This document shows, piece by piece, positions 59,204 to 64,000 of a DNA stretch of 64,000 nt. Below the pieces are notes generated by a model. The model saw nothing but the letters and a program-made list of their open reading frames with translations, was not told the DNA's origin and made no database searches. Made by a program: the position numbers and the translations under genes. Position 1 is the stretch's first letter; each line of letters begins with the position of its first letter. The stretch lies in NCBI RefSeq assembly GCF_005233875.1, contig NZ_SZPZ01000006.1, positions 124,001-188,000 of the forward strand, in the 5' to 3' direction. The stretch is from Kribbella jiaozuonensis. GTDB lineage: Bacteria; Actinomycetota; Actinomycetes; Propionibacteriales; Kribbellaceae.

Positions 59204-60465
59204 ACGCCACGATCACGGGGATCGGCCTGATGACACCGGTCGGCCGAAGCGCCCCCGAGGCGTACGACGCCTTGCTACACGGGCGATCCGGCATCGTGAA
59301 ACCACCTGCGGACCATCCGATCGCCAACTCGATCGAGCTGGCGGGGATCCTGCCGGACTTCGACGCCGGCGATCTCATCAAGGGGCCGGACGGGAAGGTG
59401 ATGGACCGCACCGTCATCCTCGCCCAACTCGTCGCTGCGGACGCGCTGGCCGATGCCGGTCTGATCGTCGGCGACAACGTCGACCCCGATCGCATCGGCG
59501 TGATCCTCGGCGGGGTCGGCGGTATGGCGACCCTCGAACAGCAGGTCCTCTCTCGCGCCGAACGCGGCCGGGCCGCAGTCAGCCCGTACCTCCTCACGGG
59601 CATCCTCCCGAACATGCCGGCCGCCCGGGTTGCCATCCGCTACGGAATCCGTGGGTATACGTCGTCGGTTGGTACGGCGTGTGCGTCCGGGGCGCAGGCG
59701 ATCGCGGACGCGGTCCGGCTGATCCGGTCCGGTGAAGCGGACGTGGTGGTGTGCGGGGCTAGCGAGGCGCCGTTGTTCCCGACCTTTGCGGAGACCTTCG
59801 CCAATGCGCGGGCGCTGGCTCGTGGGTGGGAGGACCCAGCTGAGGCGAGTCGACCGTTCGACATGCGGCGGAACGGGTTTGTGCTGAGTGAGGGTGCCGC
59901 GCTCCTGGTGTTGGAGAGGACGGAGCATGCCGCAGCCCGGGGCGCCCGGGGATATGCGGACGTTGCGGGATACGGAGTGAACTCGGATGCGCATCATCCG
60001 ACTGCTCCTCGCCCCGACGGCCTCGGCGCCGCGGCGTGCATGCGGCTGGCGATGACAAGCGGGCGCGTCAGGCCGGAGCAGGTTGGCTACGTCAATGCAC
60101 ACGGGACGAGCACGAAGCTCGGGGACGTGGCGGAGTCGGTTGCTATTGGCAAAGCTTTTGGTGGGTACCAGCCGGCGGTCAGTTCGACCAAGGCGTTGAC
60201 CGGGCACATGCTCGGCACCTCCGGGGTGGTCGAGGCGATCGCTGCGGTCGGCGCGATCACGACCGGGCTGCTGCCCCCGACGTACCACTTGGAGGACCCG
60301 GATCCGGCCTGCCCGCTGGACCACGTCCGGAAGGAACCCCGCCAGGTCCGGCTCGAGTACGCGTTGTCGAACTCGTTCGGCTTCGGCGGTCAGAACGTCA
60401 GCCTGCTCCTCGGCGCCGCCAGTACGCCGGACAGGCGCGATATCAACAGTGAGGGGAAGGCGTAA
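59200..60465 (+). CDS. 3-oxoacyl-ACP synthase, FabF type
   Basis: The 421-residue ketosynthase has a complete Cys-His-His set: C161 in GTACASG, H301 in NAHGTST and H336 in KALTGHMLG. It would perform decarboxylative chain extension on a carrier-bound starter. Codon usage changes from C-ending to G-ending near 59640. It overlaps ligase 2 by 4 nt and the next gene by one base. Confidence 0.9.
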   Translation: MNATITGIGLMTPVGRSAPEAYDALLHGRSGIVKPPADHPIANSIELAGILPDFDAGDLIKGPDGKVMDRTVILAQLVAADALADAGLIVGDNVDPDRIGVILGGVGGMATLEQQVLSRAERGRAAVSPYLLTGILPNMPAARVAIRYGIRGYTSSVGTACASGAQAIADAVRLIRSGEADVVVCGASEAPLFPTFAETFANARALARGWEDPAEASRPFDMRRNGFVLSEGAALLVLERTEHAAARGARGYADVAGYGVNSDAHHPTAPRPDGLGAAACMRLAMTSGRVRPEQVGYVNAHGTSTKLGDVAESVAIGKAFGGYQPAVSSTKALTGHMLGTSGVVEAIAAVGAITTGLLPPTYHLEDPDPACPLDHVRKEPRQVRLEYALSNSFGFGGQNVSLLLGAASTPDRRDINSEGKA

Positions 60466-61532
60466 TGGAGATCTACGGGATCGACCACGTCGAGCTGTAC
60501 GTGGGCGACGCTCGGCAGGCGGCGTTCTACCTCGGGCACGCGTTCGGGCTGCAGATACACGGCCAAGGCGGTCCCGAGACCGGTCTGCCCGGACAACGCT
60601 CGTTGCTGCTGCGCGAGGACGCGGTACAGATCGTGCTGACGTCCGGGCTCGTCGCCGACCATCCGGCTGCGTCGTACGTCCAGCGGCACGGAGACGGAGT
60701 CGCCGTGGTCGGCCTCGAGGTCGACAACGCGGCCGGCGCCTACACCGAATTGCTTGCCCGGGGCGCCGAATCCGTCGCCGCGCCGGTGATCTACACGGAT
60801 CAAGAGACCACTGTGGTCATCGCCGAGGTCGGTGGGTTCGGCGATGTCATCCACCGACTGGTCGAACGACGCGGACCGCGGCACGAGTTCCTGCCGGGCG
60901 CGATCCAGATCACCGAACCGGCCGGCGGGCCGGACGAGAAGCTGTTCAGCGAGATCGACCACCTGGCGATCTGCGTTCCGTCGGGTCAGCTGAAGCCGAC
61001 GGTGGAGTTCTACGAGAAGGTCTTCGGGTTCCTGCCGATCTTCGAGGAGTTCATCGAGGTCGCGGGGCAGGGGATGGAGTCGACCGTTGTCCAGAGCCCG
61101 TCGAAGCACGTCACGTTCACGCTGATCGAGCCGGACCCGAACCGTCGGCCCGGCCAGATCAACGACTTCCTCAGCTGGCATGCGGGCGCCGGCGTACAGC
61201 ACATCGCCCTGCGTACCAGCAACATCGTCGAGGCGGTCAGCACGTTGGCCGGTCGAGGCGTCAACTTCCTCGCCTCGCCGTCGACGTATTACAAGGCGTT
61301 GCCGGAACGGGTCGGCGAGGTCGAGACGCCGATCGAGGACCTGGAGAAGCTCGGCATTCTGGTCGACCGGGACCACTGGGGCCAGCTCCTGCAGATCTTC
61401 ACCGAGTCGATGCACGTCCGCCGCACGCTGTTCCTGGAGATCATCGAGCGCCGCGGCGCGATGACGTTCGGCAGCGGCAACATCAAGGCCCTGTACGAGG
61501 CGAAGGAACGCGAGCTCGAGGGGATCTCATGA
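60465..61532 (+). CDS. 4-Hydroxymandelate synthase-like dioxygenase (HPPD family)
   Basis: This 355-residue Fe(II) dioxygenase of the HPPD/HmaS family has ligands H166 (EIDHLAICV), H246 (GVQHIALRT) and E325 (TLFLEIIER). Its active-site strand reads ESTVVQSPSKHVTFTLIEPD and the N-terminal half has HPAASYVQRHGDGVA. Both match actinomycete hydroxymandelate synthases rather than HPPD as I recall them. It would turn 4-hydroxyphenylpyruvate into 4-hydroxymandelate, giving the cluster an aryl precursor. HPPD activity is the alternative. Confidence 0.82.
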   Translation: MEIYGIDHVELYVGDARQAAFYLGHAFGLQIHGQGGPETGLPGQRSLLLREDAVQIVLTSGLVADHPAASYVQRHGDGVAVVGLEVDNAAGAYTELLARGAESVAAPVIYTDQETTVVIAEVGGFGDVIHRLVERRGPRHEFLPGAIQITEPAGGPDEKLFSEIDHLAICVPSGQLKPTVEFYEKVFGFLPIFEEFIEVAGQGMESTVVQSPSKHVTFTLIEPDPNRRPGQINDFLSWHAGAGVQHIALRTSNIVEAVSTLAGRGVNFLASPSTYYKALPERVGEVETPIEDLEKLGILVDRDHWGQLLQIFTESMHVRRTLFLEIIERRGAMTFGSGNIKALYEAKERELEGIS

Positions 61533-62434
61533 CCTTGGAGTTCAAGCTGTCCGAAGAGGAGATCGAGCTCCTCCCCACCGACGAAGACGTTGCCTTCTAC
61601 AACGAGCACGGTTGGTACCTGTCCAAGAAGTTGCTGACCGACGACGAGACCGACGAGCTGGTGAACGCCAGCGAGCGGTACTACGCCGGCGAGCGCGACC
61701 GCGCCCTCCCGCTGGCCCCGCCGAAGCTGGCGTACTGGGACCCGTCGAAGGGCGACGTCCAGCGGCACAACGACTACGTGCACTACGAGCACGACGGTCT
61801 GGCCAAGATCCTCCGCAAACCGCTGATCGGCGCGGTCGCGGCCCGGCTCGCGCAGACCGACGAGATCCGGATCTTCCAGTCGACGCTGATCTACAAGCCG
61901 CCGATCTCGGGTGAGCCGTCGAACATCGTGCCCTGGCATTTCGACAAGCACTACTGGTCGTCCTCGTCGTCGGACCGGATGCTCACCGCGTTCATCCCGT
62001 TCCACGACTGCCCGCCGGAGATGGGCACGATCACGATGGTCGACGGCAGCCACCGCTGGCAGGAGATCGGCTCCGACGACACCGTCGTACGCCACTTCGC
62101 CGAGCGGGACCGGTCGCAGCTCGACCAGATGCTGGCCGAGAACGCGGCGTACAACGGCGCCGAGGTGACCAGGGTGCCGATCACGATCCCGCGCGGTCAC
62201 ATGAACTTCCACCACTGCCGCACGTACCACGGCAGCGGCGCCAACGTCAGCGACCGCCCGCGCCGGGCGATCTCCCTGCACCTGCAGGACGGCGCCAACA
62301 GGTACCGCGAGTTCCCGCTCAGCGACGGAACTCTTGCCGCCTACAACCACGACGTCCTGGTACGCCGGACACCCAACGGCCACCCGGACTACGCGGACCC
62401 CGACTACTGCCCAACGCTCTGGGCCGACCGCTAG
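61529..62434 (+). CDS. Phytanoyl-CoA dioxygenase family protein (PhyH)
   Basis: The 301-residue Fe(II)/2-oxoglutarate oxygenase has the metal triad H137-x-D139 (PWHFDKHYW) and H234 (RTYHGSG), plus R246 for 2-oxoglutarate. PhyH enzymes hydroxylate acyl or amino-acid substrates in secondary metabolism. It overlaps the dioxygenase gene by 4 nt. Confidence 0.9.
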   Translation: MTLEFKLSEEEIELLPTDEDVAFYNEHGWYLSKKLLTDDETDELVNASERYYAGERDRALPLAPPKLAYWDPSKGDVQRHNDYVHYEHDGLAKILRKPLIGAVAARLAQTDEIRIFQSTLIYKPPISGEPSNIVPWHFDKHYWSSSSSDRMLTAFIPFHDCPPEMGTITMVDGSHRWQEIGSDDTVVRHFAERDRSQLDQMLAENAAYNGAEVTRVPITIPRGHMNFHHCRTYHGSGANVSDRPRRAISLHLQDGANRYREFPLSDGTLAAYNHDVLVRRTPNGHPDYADPDYCPTLWADR

Positions 62435-62445
62435 GAGATCAGGAC

Positions 62446-63231
62446 ATGTCCCGTTACGACTGGGGTCAGACCCACCCAGGCATCGAGCAGTTGGAGAAGG
62501 CCGTCAGCGAGGCCCGCGACAAGGTCGTCCAGCACCCGCTGTACGCCAACCTCGACACGCACGAGGCACTCGTCACCTTCATGGAGCACCATGTCTTCGC
62601 CGTCTGGGACTTCATGTCGCTGCTCAAGTCACTGCAGCGCGAACTCACCTGCGTCACCGTGCCGTGGATCCCGACCTCGCACAGCAGCAGCCGGCGGCTG
62701 ATCAACGACATCGTGATGGTCGAGGAGAGTGACGAACTCGGCGACGGGTTCATCAGCCACTTCGAGCTGTACGTGAACGGCATGGTCGAGGCCGGCGCGG
62801 ACACCTCGGCGATCAACCACTTGATCGACCTGCTGCGCGGCGGCGGTTCGGTGGTCGACTCGCTGAAGGCTGCCGACGTACCGCAGGCGTCGATCGACTT
62901 CGCCGGGACGACGTGGGACATCATTGAGAACGCGCCGATCCATTGCCAGGCGGCGGCGTTCGCGTTCGGGCGGGAGGACCTGATCCCGGACATGTTCCAG
63001 CAGGTCGTCGCGGTGAACGAGCGGTCGAACCGCCTCAACACCTTCGTCGACTATCTGGAGCGGCACATCGAGGTGGACGGCGAGCAGCACACCCCGATGG
63101 CGATGCAGATGGTCACCGACCTGTGCGGTGACGACCAGGCCAAGTGGGACGCCTGCGCGGACACCATCAACAACGCCCTTGCCGCCCGCGCCCGCCTGTG
63201 GGACGCGATCCTCGCGGCTGTGAAGGCCTGA
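62446..63231 (+). CDS. DUF3050 protein, heme-oxygenase-like fold
   Basis: The 261-residue all-helical protein matches DUF3050 (DTHEALVTFMEHHVFAVWDF and EESDELGDGFISHFELYV). Related heme-oxygenase-like diiron enzymes oxidise or cleave small acids and amines. Candidate ligands E47, H48, E93 and H105 are visible but not assigned with certainty. AGGAGA precedes the ATG. Function in this cluster is unknown. Confidence 0.82.
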   Translation: MSRYDWGQTHPGIEQLEKAVSEARDKVVQHPLYANLDTHEALVTFMEHHVFAVWDFMSLLKSLQRELTCVTVPWIPTSHSSSRRLINDIVMVEESDELGDGFISHFELYVNGMVEAGADTSAINHLIDLLRGGGSVVDSLKAADVPQASIDFAGTTWDIIENAPIHCQAAAFAFGREDLIPDMFQQVVAVNERSNRLNTFVDYLERHIEVDGEQHTPMAMQMVTDLCGDDQAKWDACADTINNALAARARLWDAILAAVKA

Positions 63232-63235
63232 CCAC

Positions 63236-64000
63236 ATGAGCACCGTCGATCTCTACCGGACCGTGCGGCTGATCCGCAGGTTCGAGGAACGGGCGATCGA
63301 GTTCGTGCGGTCCGGGGAGATCGTCGGTGGCATCCATCCGTACGTCGGCCAGGAGGCGATCGCCGCGGCCGTCTGCGCGGCGTTGACCCCGGCCGACGTG
63401 ATCACCAGCACGCACCGCGGACACGGCCACGTGCTGGCTCGCGGTGTCGACCCCGGCCGGTTGCTGGCCGAGCTGATGGGGCGGGAGACCGGGCTGAACA
63501 AAGGTCGTGGCGGCTCGATGCACGCGGCGGACTTCAGCCTCGGCATCCTTGGCGCGAACGCGATCGTCGGGGCGGCCGGGTCCATCGCGACCGGTGCTGC
63601 CTGGGCGCACCGGCGGCAAGGGCGGGACACGGTCGCGGTCACATTCTTCGGCGACGGCGCGATGAACGAAGGGATGTTGCTGGAGGCCTTCAATCTGGCT
63701 GCGCTCTGGCGGATTCCGGTGATCTTCGTGTGCGAGAACAACGGCTACGCGACCACGATGCCGGTCGAGTCGGCGGTGGCGGGCAGCATCACGGGTCGCG
63801 CGCGGGCGTTCGGCATGCCGGCGTTCACCATCGACGGACAGGACCCGGAGACGGTGCTCAAGGCAACTACTGCGGCCGTCGCGCGGGCTCGGTCCGGCAA
63901 GGGGCCGATGTTCCTGGAGTGCCTCACCTATCGCTTCGACGCACACCACACCTTCGAGCATCGCGCCCGGCTCGACTACCGCTCGGCCGATCAGCTCGCG
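63236..64000 (+). CDS. Pyruvate dehydrogenase-type E1 component, alpha subunit (partial)
   Basis: The frame runs open to the window edge: 255 residues of a family of about 320. The thiamine-diphosphate motif is complete: GDG (139-141) to NN (168-169) in CENNGYATT. TGLNKGRGGSMHAAD is the conserved phosphate region. It would decarboxylate a 2-oxo acid and pass the acyl group to lipoate with a beta subunit expected next. Within the cluster the substrate might be an aryl 2-oxo acid derived from hydroxymandelate, but plain pyruvate or acetoin chemistry is equally possible. Confidence 0.9.
   Translation, partial: MSTVDLYRTVRLIRRFEERAIEFVRSGEIVGGIHPYVGQEAIAAAVCAALTPADVITSTHRGHGHVLARGVDPGRLLAELMGRETGLNKGRGGSMHAADFSLGILGANAIVGAAGSIATGAAWAHRRQGRDTVAVTFFGDGAMNEGMLLEAFNLAALWRIPVIFVCENNGYATTMPVESAVAGSITGRARAFGMPAFTIDGQDPETVLKATTAAVARARSGKGPMFLECLTYRFDAHHTFEHRARLDYRSADQLA

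Overview
This is a high-GC chromosome segment from an actinobacterium. The ribosomal gene order, a zinc-ribbon S14, Lys/Ala-rich tails on L22 and L17, many GTG/TTG starts, Tat-type signals and Sfp-type secondary metabolism all fit. From recall of protein sequences a Kribbella-like member of the Nocardioidales seems most likely, but no search was run.

Layout. 1-20727 is the core translation region. It holds the end of fusA, tuf, the S10 operon (rpsJ to rpsQ), the spc operon (rplN to rplO, secY, adk, map), two extra genes, then infA, rpmJ, rpsM, rpsK, rpsD, rpoA, rplQ and truA. Perfect hairpins sit in several of the intergenic gaps. 20720-30844 is accessory: a small methyltransferase, three members of an unrecognised protein family (one with an HExxH motif), a SigE-family sigma factor with a coupled membrane protein, an ABC-F ATPase, a GH18-like secreted protein, and a TetR regulator with tandem operators in front of an NTF2-like gene. 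30905-32510 has an array of about 110-bp GC-rich repeats and inverted copies on the far side of an SDR gene. 32537-36455 returns to core genes: citrate synthase, rplM, rpsI and glmM. An ilvY-like LysR gene with an apparent frameshift follows.

37205-43283 is a LacI-regulated sugar ABC importer with ThuA and a Gfo/Idh/MocA oxidoreductase. The ATPase is absent and is presumably supplied from elsewhere. 43360-45997 holds a plant-like class II ketol-acid reductoisomerase and an LtrA-family membrane protein.

45971-53420 is a co-directional minus-strand set for peptidoglycan amino-sugar recovery: a NagZ-type GH3 enzyme fused to an endonuclease/exonuclease/phosphatase domain, a NamZ-type (DUF1343) muramidase, a serine beta-lactamase-fold hydrolase, an RpiR/MurR regulator and murQ. 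The gene content matches the Bacillus subtilis MurNAc recovery cluster, except that no PTS transporter is present.

53798 to the window end is the start of a biosynthetic cluster. It encodes two AMP-dependent acyl ligases, a phosphopantetheinyl transferase, two carrier proteins, two ketosynthases (one with Asn at a catalytic His position), a short KS-like protein, a 4-hydroxymandelate synthase-like dioxygenase, a phytanoyl-CoA-type dioxygenase, a DUF3050 heme-oxygenase-fold protein and the start of a pyruvate-dehydrogenase-type E1 alpha. Most genes overlap or abut, so they are probably one transcription unit. The product is unknown to me. This cluster is the best candidate for an undescribed system here.
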